A stretch of DNA of 64,000 nt, taken from Nonomuraea guangzhouensis (GTDB taxonomy: Bacteria > Actinomycetota > Actinomycetes > Streptosporangiales > Streptosporangiaceae). Every line of letters starts with the position of its first letter. Position 1 is the first letter of the stretch. The translations under genes and the position numbers were made by a program. The stretch is taken from contig NZ_JAHKRM010000027.1 of NCBI RefSeq assembly GCF_019396345.1, forward strand, positions 1-64,000, written 5' to 3'. A model generated the notes under the pieces. The model saw only the letters and a list, made by a program, of their open reading frames with translations. It was not told where the DNA came from and made no database searches. Positions 55,090 through 63,120 of this stretch are shown here, one piece after another.

Positions 55090-56687
55090 CGGGGCAGTGG
55101 TGGCGCGAGGGGGTCTTCTACCAGGTGTACGTGCCGTCCTTCCAGGACGGCGACGGGGATGGGTTCGGCGATCTGTGGGGCGTGGAGCGGCGCCTCGACT
55201 ACATCGCGGCACTCGGTGTGACGGCGATCTGGCTGAGCCCGGTCTATGCCTCACCGCTGCTGGACTTCGGTTACGACGTGTCCGGGTACACGGAGGTCGG
55301 GGCGCCGTTCGGCGATCTGGCGGTCTTCGATCAGCTCGTACGAGGGGCGCACGATCGAGGGCTACGTGTCGTACTCGACTACGTGCCCCAGCACACCTCC
55401 AGCGAGCACCCATGGTTCCGTGACGCGCTGTCCGGCCGGGACGGCGCACACCGGGACTGGTATATCTGGCACGATCCGAAACCGGACGGCGGCCCGCCCA
55501 ACAACTGGGCCTCCGCCTTCGGCGGCTCCTCCTGGACCTTCCACGAGCCGACCGGCCAGTATTACTACCACGCGCATCTCCCCGAGCAGCCGAGCCTGAA
55601 CTGGCGCAACCCGGACGTCCAACAGGCGATGTTCGACGTGATGAGATTCTGGCTCGACCGCGGGGTCGACGGGTTCCGCGTGGACGCGGTGTGGCGGCTC
55701 ATCAAGGACGCGCAGCTGCGTGACAATCCCATGGATGACGGCGGCGAGTCGTTCGAGATCGGTGGCGCGGCCGCCCATACGACCGTCCGGCAGGTCCAGA
55801 AGTACACCGCCGACCAGCCCGAACTCCCAGGGCTCCTCGCGCGGATGCACACGGTCACCGAGGAGTACGACGACCGGATGCTGATGGGCGAACTCCATCT
55901 CAAGCTGGAACGTGTCGCCGCTCTCGGTGGGCGGGGGCTGGACCTCGCGATGAACTTCTCCCTCATCGACACCCCCTGGAACGGCCTCGACCTGGCGAAC
56001 CTCATCCAGCGCTACTACGCCGCGCTCCCGCCCGGCTCGCACCCCAACTGGGTGCTGAGCAACCACGACAGGTCTCGTCTCGCCAGCCGAATCGGACCGG
56101 AACGCGTCCCCGGCGCGCTGGCCCTGCTGCTCACGCTCAAGGGAACGCCGACGCTCTACTACGGCGACGAACTCGGTCTGCCCGACGCCCCGGTCGACGG
56201 CGCGCATGCCCGCGACTGCGCCGAGCTCCGCGCGCCCGGCCTCGGGCTCGGCAGGGACCCACAGCGGATGCCCATGCCATGGCGCGAGAAGCCGGCGCGG
56301 GCCGGATTCACTCCCGATGACGTCGAGTCATGGCTGCCCATACCGTCGTGGGCGGGACGGTTCAGCGTCGAGAGCCAGGAACTCAGCCCCCGCTCGGTTC
56401 TCTGCCTCGTCAAAGAACTCCTCATGCTCCGGCGAGAGCTGGCCGTCCTGCGCCGAGGCGACATCACCGTGCTTTCCGCTCATCCGGACCATCTCGCCTA
56501 CCTGCGCGGCGACGGAGAAGACGCGGTTCTTGTGGCGGTGAATCTTTCCGAGCGTCATCAGAGCATCGCCTTCAGCGGCACCGGACGTGCGCTGTGGTCG
56601 TCGCACGCGACCGCCGGTGAACGAGACCAACAGGCTGGCGCGATCGACCTCGCACCGTTCGAGGCACGACTCCTTGCCGTGACTTAG
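55086..56687 (+). CDS. Glycoside hydrolase family 13, oligo-1,6-/alpha-glucosidase type
   Basis: The 533 residues contain a complete alpha-amylase-type barrel: region I DYVPQHTS (usual DLVxNHTS; Asn replaced by Gln), region II GFRVDAVW with nucleophile Asp200, region III MGELHL with acid/base Glu269, and region IV VLSNHDRSR with Asp328. A C-terminal beta-sandwich follows from about 450. FYQVYVPSFQDGDGDGFGDL is the opening of the GH13_17/23/30 oligo-glucosidases. There is no signal peptide, so the sugar taken up by the ABC importer is cut inside the cell. The start overlaps the MalG-type gene by ATGA. Confidence 0.92.
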   Translation: MTGQWWREGVFYQVYVPSFQDGDGDGFGDLWGVERRLDYIAALGVTAIWLSPVYASPLLDFGYDVSGYTEVGAPFGDLAVFDQLVRGAHDRGLRVVLDYVPQHTSSEHPWFRDALSGRDGAHRDWYIWHDPKPDGGPPNNWASAFGGSSWTFHEPTGQYYYHAHLPEQPSLNWRNPDVQQAMFDVMRFWLDRGVDGFRVDAVWRLIKDAQLRDNPMDDGGESFEIGGAAAHTTVRQVQKYTADQPELPGLLARMHTVTEEYDDRMLMGELHLKLERVAALGGRGLDLAMNFSLIDTPWNGLDLANLIQRYYAALPPGSHPNWVLSNHDRSRLASRIGPERVPGALALLLTLKGTPTLYYGDELGLPDAPVDGAHARDCAELRAPGLGLGRDPQRMPMPWREKPARAGFTPDDVESWLPIPSWAGRFSVESQELSPRSVLCLVKELLMLRRELAVLRRGDITVLSAHPDHLAYLRGDGEDAVLVAVNLSERHQSIAFSGTGRALWSSHATAGERDQQAGAIDLAPFEARLLAVT

Positions 56688-56774
56688 GACAAGTGGCCGG
56701 TTCCGGTCACGGCATAGGAAACCAGACCCCCGGAGGTTAGCGTCGGGAACGTTCCAGCGATGGGGAGGGAATCC

Positions 56775-58685
56775 ATGGACCCGGGACTGTCCGATTCGCG
56801 TGCGGTGCTCAGCAAGCTGATCGAGGTCCGGCAAGCCCTGGCCGCGAGCCGGGTGGCTGTCGATCGCCAGGTCCGGGCCAAGCGCCTCAAAGCCATGGCC
56901 GCGCTGCTCGTCGCCGCGTGCACCGCATACGACCATGACAAAGACGCGTTCACGTTCGGCGACTTCCTCAGCCAGTGGCTGGAGATCAGCCCGATCACGT
57001 CGGCGGAGCTGGCCGGTGTCGCCCTGACCGTGGAGGACGGCGACACGCTGGGGAACGACTGGGAGCGCGTGTTCGGCGCCTACCTGCTCGCGCTCCTCGA
57101 CAGATGGCCCGCCATGAGCCTCACCGACAACCGGGTCCGCGATCGCATACTCGCCGGACTGCGCCGCTGCGCGGTCACCGTTCGTCCCTGCGCCGACGGC
57201 GCCGTCAGGTTACGCGCGCTCACTCGCCAGGACCTGTACCAGGACACCGCGCTTCCCGTGCTGACGCGCCGGGTCGTGCATCTGCTGCTCGGGGGCGGCA
57301 ACGGGCCTGGGCTGACGTTGTACCGGTATGTCCTGCCGCCGTATGAGCTGCCCACGGCGTACGCGAACGTGAGCCGGGACATCGAGGGGGAGGGGTACAC
57401 GACAGACCTCTCCTTCGTGCCCGCGCACGAGCGCGACGCCGTCGAATACGCCGTCCTGCGGGCGACTGAGATGACGCTCAAGGGCGCGCCCCTGGATCTT
57501 CGGGGCGCCGTCTGGCCGCTGACCATCCCCGTCCCGGGCGGGTACGCGCGCTACGAACTGGTCACTGACCACAACGGCTGCGTGCGTGCCGAGCGGCTCG
57601 GCGACGGCGCGGCTCGGCCGCTGCCCGCGTGGCTGTCCCGGGCGCGTACCGTGGACGAGCGCAAGGCATCGCTCAAGGAGACGTTCCAGCTCGGCGGCGT
57701 GGGCGATCGGCCACGAGGCGCCGCACGCGCCGAGAGGAAGTGGACCGCCGCCGAACTCGGCCAGGTCGCCTCCGTGCTCGACCGCATCCCGGCGGGCGAC
57801 CGCGACGCGCTCATCGGCACCTCGCTCGTCCGCGACGTCGCGTTGACCTCCGACCAGGTGGCCAGCTTCCACGGCGGCATGACCCACGTCGGCATGGGCG
57901 GCGACGACCTCGACGGTCCGCCCGCCGAGCCGACGCCGCACGTGCACTGCTATGACGTCATTTTTGAGAAAATGGCGCGTACGGCGTGTGGCCCGCCGGG
58001 GGACTGCGGGCCCGGCGGGGACGACACCGTCCTGCACGAGATCGGCCACGTGGTCACCATGTGCCCTCATGAGCAGGCCCTCCGGGCGCTGGCCCGGCTC
58101 CGCGACAAGCCGCGGACCGCCTACGAGCAGCTCAACGGCTACCTGCGCACCCTGCCGACCACCGACCAGTTCGTCGCCGCCTTCACCGCCTGGACCCTCG
58201 CCTACGGCGCCTACACCGACGCCAACGACGCCTTCGCCGACGCGGCGCACGCCTGCTGGCAGGCCCTCAGAACGGACGTGCCCGCGAACCCCGAGGCGCT
58301 CCTCACCCGCTACGCGGAGGCCCAGAAGACGGCCGTCGCCACGGCGGAGCCCACGATGAAAGCCGCCCGAGACCTCGACGCGCTGCTCCCCGCCCAGGAA
58401 CGCAAGGTCGTCCGGGTCACCGAGGTACTGCTGAGCCGCCACACGCTCATTCCCGGGCTGGCGGCGCCCGGATTCACGCTGGCGAGGTTCGCGGCTTACG
58501 CCCGCCGGGTTGGCTTCGTGCCGTTCACCGCGTACGGGCAGAGCTCCAACAAGGAGTTCTTCGCCGAGACGTACGCCCTCTACACGACCGACCGCGAACG
58601 TCTGTGGGAGCTGAACTGGCGGATGTGCGCCTGGATGGAGGACGGTTACCCGGCTCTCGGTTCGTACGAGCCGACAGTCCGCTGA
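56775..58685 (+). CDS. Zincin-type metallopeptidase-like protein of unknown family
   Basis: The 636 residues are soluble, with no signal peptide and no known name. A gluzincin-like metal site is visible: TVLHEIGHVVTMCPHEQ (H421, E422, H425) and, 170 residues later, NKEFFAETYALYTTD (E594/E598), the helix supplying the third ligand. Residues 1-330 are an uncharacterised region with helices and strands (FGDFLSQWLEISPITSAELA; RVVHLLLGGGNGPGLTLYRY). The segment CGPPGDCGPGGDD just before the site is Cys/Gly-rich. The ATG at 56775 is preferred to 56760 because GGAGG lies 6 bases before it. It could be an intracellular peptidase or the toxin domain of a conflict protein. Confidence 0.7.
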   Translation: MDPGLSDSRAVLSKLIEVRQALAASRVAVDRQVRAKRLKAMAALLVAACTAYDHDKDAFTFGDFLSQWLEISPITSAELAGVALTVEDGDTLGNDWERVFGAYLLALLDRWPAMSLTDNRVRDRILAGLRRCAVTVRPCADGAVRLRALTRQDLYQDTALPVLTRRVVHLLLGGGNGPGLTLYRYVLPPYELPTAYANVSRDIEGEGYTTDLSFVPAHERDAVEYAVLRATEMTLKGAPLDLRGAVWPLTIPVPGGYARYELVTDHNGCVRAERLGDGAARPLPAWLSRARTVDERKASLKETFQLGGVGDRPRGAARAERKWTAAELGQVASVLDRIPAGDRDALIGTSLVRDVALTSDQVASFHGGMTHVGMGGDDLDGPPAEPTPHVHCYDVIFEKMARTACGPPGDCGPGGDDTVLHEIGHVVTMCPHEQALRALARLRDKPRTAYEQLNGYLRTLPTTDQFVAAFTAWTLAYGAYTDANDAFADAAHACWQALRTDVPANPEALLTRYAEAQKTAVATAEPTMKAARDLDALLPAQERKVVRVTEVLLSRHTLIPGLAAPGFTLARFAAYARRVGFVPFTAYGQSSNKEFFAETYALYTTDRERLWELNWRMCAWMEDGYPALGSYEPTVR

Positions 58686-58703
58686 CCCCTTGCCGGCGGG
58701 CGC

Positions 58704-59789
58704 TCAGGCTGGAGTGTGCGCGTAGGGGCGGATGTCGATGGGCGAGGGCTCGCCCAGTGCGAGCGCGGCGGCGATCTCGCCGGTGAACGGCCCCGCCGTC
58801 AGCCCGTACGCGCCCAGGCCCGTCGCCACCACCACCCGCTCGGTCAGCCGCTCGATGAGCGCCGTGCCCGCCGCGTGCACCGGCCGCAGGCCCACCCTCG
58901 TCTCCACCACCCTCGCGCCGTCCAGACCGGGCGCCACCCGCAGGCCCGCCGCCAGCACCTCGTGGATCCCGCCGACGGTGACGCACGGCGAGAAACCGGC
59001 GTCCTCCACGGTCGCGCCGACGACCAGCCGCGAGCCGGGGAACCCCAGCAGGTACGGTCCGCTCCGCGGCAGCACGATCGGCCAGGAGGCGGTGTCCACG
59101 CCGTCGAGGGCGGCATGCACGATCTGCCCCCGCCTGGGGAACACCGGGAGCTCCACCCCCAGCGCCCGGCACACCTCCCCGCTCCAGGCCCCAGCGGCCA
59201 CGATCACCGCCTCGGCCGCCACTGGTATCCCGGTCTCCCCGGCGGTGGGGTGGAGGAGCACCGTGCCGCCGGGGGTGAGGGTCGCGGTCCCTGTACGGAG
59301 CTCGGTGCCCCGGCGCACGGCGGCGTGGAGGAGGGCGTCACGGACCGCCCGACCGTCCACCCGAGCGGCCCCCGGCACGTGGATCGCGCTCAGACCCGGG
59401 CCGAGCGGCGGAAACAGCGCCGACGGAGCCGCCACGTCCGTGATGTCGCCCATTTCCGGCGCATGCGGACGGCGGCGCAGCAGGAGGGCACGCACCGGCT
59501 CCAGCTCGGCCGGGTCCTGGGCCACCAGCAGCGCCCCCACCCGGGCGTACCCGATGTCCACGCCCAGCGCCGACACCAGCTCCGGGTAACGGCGCGCGCC
59601 CTCACGCGCCAGCGCGTACCAGGCGTCGTCCTCGGCATGGTCCACCCACGGGCACACGATCCCCGCGCCCGCCTCCGTCGCCCGCCCGCTGAAGGCCCCG
59701 TCCACCACCGTCACGGACACTCCGCGCCCGCTCAGCCACCAGGCCGCGGCCGCTCCGACGATCCCGCTACCGATCACCGCAACACGCAT
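58704..59789 (-). CDS. FAD-dependent oxidoreductase, D-amino-acid oxidase (DAO) family
   Basis: The 361 residues start VAVIGSGIVGAAAAWWLSGRG, the Rossmann FAD motif, and contain AVIVAAGAWSG, PVFPRRGQIVHAAL and the C-terminal TERVVVATGLGAYGLTAGPFTGE, the conserved second FAD contact of glycine/sarcosine/D-amino-acid oxidases. Substrate not determined. The gene ends 18 bases from the zincin gene (convergent). Confidence 0.9.
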   Translation of the reverse strand: MRVAVIGSGIVGAAAAWWLSGRGVSVTVVDGAFSGRATEAGAGIVCPWVDHAEDDAWYALAREGARRYPELVSALGVDIGYARVGALLVAQDPAELEPVRALLLRRRPHAPEMGDITDVAAPSALFPPLGPGLSAIHVPGAARVDGRAVRDALLHAAVRRGTELRTGTATLTPGGTVLLHPTAGETGIPVAAEAVIVAAGAWSGEVCRALGVELPVFPRRGQIVHAALDGVDTASWPIVLPRSGPYLLGFPGSRLVVGATVEDAGFSPCVTVGGIHEVLAAGLRVAPGLDGARVVETRVGLRPVHAAGTALIERLTERVVVATGLGAYGLTAGPFTGEIAAALALGEPSPIDIRPYAHTPA

Positions 59790-59829
59790 GCCCCCATGAT
59801 CGCAGCCAGGGCGCCGGCGCGGCGGCCGG

Positions 59830-60261
59830 TCAGCCGCCGGCGGACCAGCCGTGCGTCTTCATGAGATGGCTCGCCACGCGGGCGAAGCGGTGACCGTCGA
59901 GCACCGCCCCCTCGCGCCTGATGTCGTCCTCGTCCAGGACGAAGACGCGGTCCAGCCGCAGGTAGGACGTCTTGCCGTCGCGCCCCCACACGCCGATCTC
60001 CAGCCAGTCGGGGCCGTCGTCGCCCTGGCTGGACAGCATCATGCCGAGCAGCCTGCGCCCGGTGCGGCCCACGACCAGCAGCGGCCGGTCCTTGCCGCGC
60101 TCCGGGTCCTCCTCGTAGGGCACCCAGGCCCAGACGATCTCGCCGGGGTCGGCCAGCCCGTCGAGGTCGGGGGAGTAGGACAGCGTCGCGGCCCGGTCGA
60201 GCGAGTGGATCTCCCGCACCGCGCCACGGGCGGGCCGGGGGTCCTCAGCTGAATCACGCAC
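59830..60261 (-). CDS. PemK/MazF-like protein
   Basis: The 143 residues have an N-terminal tail and the SH3-like barrel of MazF/PemK mRNA interferases: GEIVWAWVPYEEDPERGKDRPLLVVGR (the GxIVWxxxP...xGKxRPxLVV signature), then LLGMMLSSQG and WLEIGVWGRDGKTSYLRLDRVFVLDED. The arginine of KDRP, needed for catalysis in MazF, is present. The GTG at 60259-60261 is assigned as start; longer frames only shadow the neighbouring gene. No small antitoxin gene is next to it; instead a SUKH-like protein lies 10 bases upstream on the same strand. Toxin activity is inferred. Confidence 0.75.
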   Translation of the reverse strand: MRDSAEDPRPARGAVREIHSLDRAATLSYSPDLDGLADPGEIVWAWVPYEEDPERGKDRPLLVVGRTGRRLLGMMLSSQGDDGPDWLEIGVWGRDGKTSYLRLDRVFVLDEDDIRREGAVLDGHRFARVASHLMKTHGWSAGG

Positions 60262-60271
60262 GCGTCGGAGC

Positions 60272-61537
60272 TTACGCCACCGGGCCGTCGTTGATCGAAT
60301 CCTGTACGGCGGGACCGAGGATGAAGGTCGTCCCCTTGTCCGCGGGCACCTGCATGGCGAGCCCGGTCTCCGCGAGGGCCGCGGCGATCTCCTCATGGTC
60401 GCCTGCCCATCCGAGGTAGAGCTCGCCGACCAGGTTGCCACTGGCGTCGAAGGCGGTGTCGTGGCTCTGGGTGTTCCAGAAGACGGCCCGGGGCGACTCC
60501 ATGTCCTCGGTCCGCTCGGCAACGCGCTGCCAGCATCCCGATGTGGTGGGCCAGAGGGCGGGCTCGGCGACGTAGCCCTTCGCGGCCAGGCGTTCGAAGG
60601 CCCGTATGATCCGGCACAGGTCCGAGGTCTCCGTGGTGGCCAGGCAGGTCACGGTGCCCTCGCCCGGTTCCTGGGGGCCGTGGGCCGCTGCCATAAGCCG
60701 TTCCATCGCGGCATCGAAGTCGTCCTCTTCCTCCGGCTCGTCCTCAGGGACGCGGACCACGATCCCCTCCCGGGCGAAGAGCGACTGAATCTCCGACGGA
60801 AGACCGCCTCTCCAGCGGACGTCGACGTCCCGGTGCTGAGCGCCGTCGGCCGAGAACGCGTCAGTGAAGTCGTCCGGCAGGGTCAGCAGTCCGTATTCGC
60901 CGGTCGCGGAAGCGAACTCCTTGCCCGTGACCTGCCGCCACCCCGCCTCGTCGAGCCGGTCGAGGGCCCGGTCGAAGGCGTCGCTGCGCGACTCGGCAGG
61001 CGCATGCGCCCTCTCGCGCCTGGCCGCTTCCCGCCGGAGCCGGGCGAGCGCCATCGCCCACCAGCAGTGCGGATGTCTGAACGACTCGGGATCGAGTTCT
61101 TCGAGCCCTGCGGCGATCTCCGCGAGCCGGGCTTTGTCGTCTGCGGGCCGCTCCGCCCGGGGCGAGTGCATGTACGCGCCCACCTGGCGAACGAACGCGG
61201 CGAAGGCCGTCAGCGTGGTGTTCACGACCTCGAACTGGGGCTCCTCGTCGGCCTCCCCAAGAGAGAGGAGCACAACGACTCCCTCGTTCAGATCGAGGAA
61301 GTACAGCATGTCGCCGTCGGGTCCGATTCCGCCCAGGATCAGGGCTCGATTGTCCTCGCCGAGTGGGCGGACGCCGAACAGCCCGAGCGGCCCGTCGGGG
61401 ATGTCCGTACAGAAGTGCCCGCCCGCGACCCTGGGCAGCCCGGTCTCGGTGAGAAACACGAAGTCGGCCTTGGACAACCCGAGCTCCCTCGCCTTGCCGA
61501 CTTCCAGGGTGACGACGTCGTCCTCGCTTACGGCCAT
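60272..61537 (-). CDS. SUKH-4 / DUF6891-like immunity protein
   Basis: The 421 residues have two parts. Residues 1-145 resemble SUKH-4 immunity domains (LGLSKADFVFLTETGLPRVA, GLFGVRPLGEDNRALILGGIG, DMLYFLDLNEGVVVLLSLG, VVNTTLTAFAAFVRQV). Residues about 185-421 resemble the DUF6891 module (TSDLCRIIRAFERLAAKGYV, AVFWNTQSHDTAF, GNLVGELYLGWAGDHEEIAA). A Glu/Asp-rich linker (EDEPEEEDDFDAAMERL) lies between. SUKH proteins neutralise diverse nuclease toxins in contact-dependent systems. Adjacent downstream by 10 bases is the PemK/MazF-like gene, so the two are probably one transcript. Domain names come from remembered family patterns. Confidence 0.7.
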   Translation of the reverse strand: MAVSEDDVVTLEVGKARELGLSKADFVFLTETGLPRVAGGHFCTDIPDGPLGLFGVRPLGEDNRALILGGIGPDGDMLYFLDLNEGVVVLLSLGEADEEPQFEVVNTTLTAFAAFVRQVGAYMHSPRAERPADDKARLAEIAAGLEELDPESFRHPHCWWAMALARLRREAARRERAHAPAESRSDAFDRALDRLDEAGWRQVTGKEFASATGEYGLLTLPDDFTDAFSADGAQHRDVDVRWRGGLPSEIQSLFAREGIVVRVPEDEPEEEDDFDAAMERLMAAAHGPQEPGEGTVTCLATTETSDLCRIIRAFERLAAKGYVAEPALWPTTSGCWQRVAERTEDMESPRAVFWNTQSHDTAFDASGNLVGELYLGWAGDHEEIAAALAETGLAMQVPADKGTTFILGPAVQDSINDGPVA

Positions 61538-61814
61538 GAAATTTCCCTTTCAGAGGAGTGGGGTTGTCCGACCGAAAAAGACCGTAGTGACCCGTTATCG
61601 CTCGTGTCTGCGGATTACCAGCATCGGTGATCATGGGTAACTCCGGCCGGATCTGGGCGCTGGTCGGCGCTGGCTTCGGCTTCGGCCCTACCTGTCGGCC
61701 GACCAGGCGCAGGTCACGCTCGTTCGGCCCGCAGCCGAGGACAGCGGTAGAGAGAGTGGCGCTGGTGTGCGTGCCACGGTGGGCCGGAGCCAAGCGGCGC
61801 CGCCATGGCGACGG

Positions 61815-62630
61815 TCACGACGCGGGCCTCGGCCCAGGAGGGGCGAGCAGGCGGCGTAGCGCCGCGGGAGTGCGGCCGGCGTGGCGGCGGACCGTACGGG
61901 TCAGATGGGCCTGATCGGCGAACCCCAGCTCGGCGGCCAGCAGCGCCAGGTTGGCCGCGCCGCCCTCGAGCTGGTCGAGCGCCCGCCCGACCCGCACCCG
62001 GTTGCGGTAGTGGGTCAGCGACACGCCGAGCTCCCGAGTGAACGCCCTGCTCAGCTGGTACGGCGAGACGGCCAGCAACTCCGCCAGCGGCAGGAGCCCA
62101 TCGGCGGCGGGATGCCCCGCGGCGATGGCCTCCTGGGCACCCTCAACGATCACCTGTGACCTCTCGCGCGGCACCGGCAGCGGGGCGAGCTGGCTGAGGG
62201 CGGTGGAGACGAGGGGCAGCAGGGCCTCGGCGAGCTCGAAAGCCGGGTCGCCGGTGCGGGCGGCGGTCAGGAAACGGCGATGGGCCAGGTCAAGCCGGGC
62301 GTCCACGTAGATCGTCGAACGGGACGGCCGTGTGCTGCCGCCCGCGAGCGTGCGCCACAGGTCCGGCGACACGGACAGGGAGGTGCACACGTCGCCGCCC
62401 GCCGGATGCGCGAAGTGCTCCTCCTCGCCCGGCATGCCGAGATAGGCCATCGTCGGATCCACCACGGCGGCCCGCCCGTCGGCCTTGCGGTGGAAGCGGC
62501 CGCGGCGCACCAGCACCACCCGGTAGGCGGAGCTCATTTCGGGCCGCGACCACCCGCGGTGGTCGTCGTGGCAGGTCACCGCGTCGAGGGAGAATCCGGA
62601 CCCGGTGCCGAGACGGACGGCTGAACGCAC
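61815..62630 (-). CDS. AraC family transcriptional regulator
   Basis: The 271 residues have a cupin-like N-terminal sensor (YRVVLVRRGRFHRKADGRAA, YLGMPGEEEHFAHPAGGD) and a C-terminal double HTH: LLAVSPYQLSRAFTRELGVSLTHYRNRVRV and ALLAAELGFADQAHLTRTVRRHAG, the AraC signature. The GTG at 62630 opens VRSAVRLG. It is divergent from the VOC gene at 62719 and may regulate it. 61538-61814, between its stop and the SUKH gene, holds only the promoter and ribosome-binding site (AAAGGG) of the SUKH gene. Confidence 0.92.
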   Translation of the reverse strand: MRSAVRLGTGSGFSLDAVTCHDDHRGWSRPEMSSAYRVVLVRRGRFHRKADGRAAVVDPTMAYLGMPGEEEHFAHPAGGDVCTSLSVSPDLWRTLAGGSTRPSRSTIYVDARLDLAHRRFLTAARTGDPAFELAEALLPLVSTALSQLAPLPVPRERSQVIVEGAQEAIAAGHPAADGLLPLAELLAVSPYQLSRAFTRELGVSLTHYRNRVRVGRALDQLEGGAANLALLAAELGFADQAHLTRTVRRHAGRTPAALRRLLAPPGPRPAS

Positions 62631-62718
62631 GTGCGGAACCCTACGCTCCGGCTACGACAATCTCCGCAGCGCAAGGATGTTCAAGACTACGCCGCCCGGC
62701 CTGTCCCACCCTGGACCC

Positions 62719-63081
62719 ATGACAACGACCACCATGACGATTTCCTCCGTCATCTTCGACTGCGAAGATCCGGCCACCCTTGCCGACTTCTACGCCAAGG
62801 CCACGGGCGGGCGGATCAGCCACAGCGACGACGACTTCGCCACCGTGGAGGGCGGCCCCGTCGGGCTGGCGTTCCAGCGTGTCCCCGGCTACCGGAGTCC
62901 GGGCTGGCCTGACGACGCCAAGCACGTCCACCTCGACCTCCAGGTGGCCGACGTAGAGACCGCCGTCAAGGAGCTGGTCCGGCTCGGCGCCGCCGTACCG
63001 GAGTTCCAGCCCGGCGGCGCCGACTGGACCGTGCTCACCGACCCCGAAGGTCACCCGTTCTGCGTCGCGGCAGGCGGCTGA
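62719..63081 (+). CDS. VOC family protein (single glyoxalase-like domain)
   Basis: The 120 residues read ISSVIFDCEDPATLADFYAK, VGLAFQRVPGY, HVHLDLQVADVETAVKEL and LTDPEGHPFCVAAGG, the pattern of actinobacterial Glyoxalase_6-type VOC proteins. The His of HVHLD and the Glu of PEGHPF are candidate metal or substrate contacts. ATG at 62719 starts MTTTTMTIS; the longer frame crosses the AraC promoter. Divergent from AraC. Confidence 0.9.
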   Translation: MTTTTMTISSVIFDCEDPATLADFYAKATGGRISHSDDDFATVEGGPVGLAFQRVPGYRSPGWPDDAKHVHLDLQVADVETAVKELVRLGAAVPEFQPGGADWTVLTDPEGHPFCVAAGG

Positions 63082-63120
63082 CCGCGACCCCCGCACCCCG
63101 TCATGGCTGAAGCTCATGGG

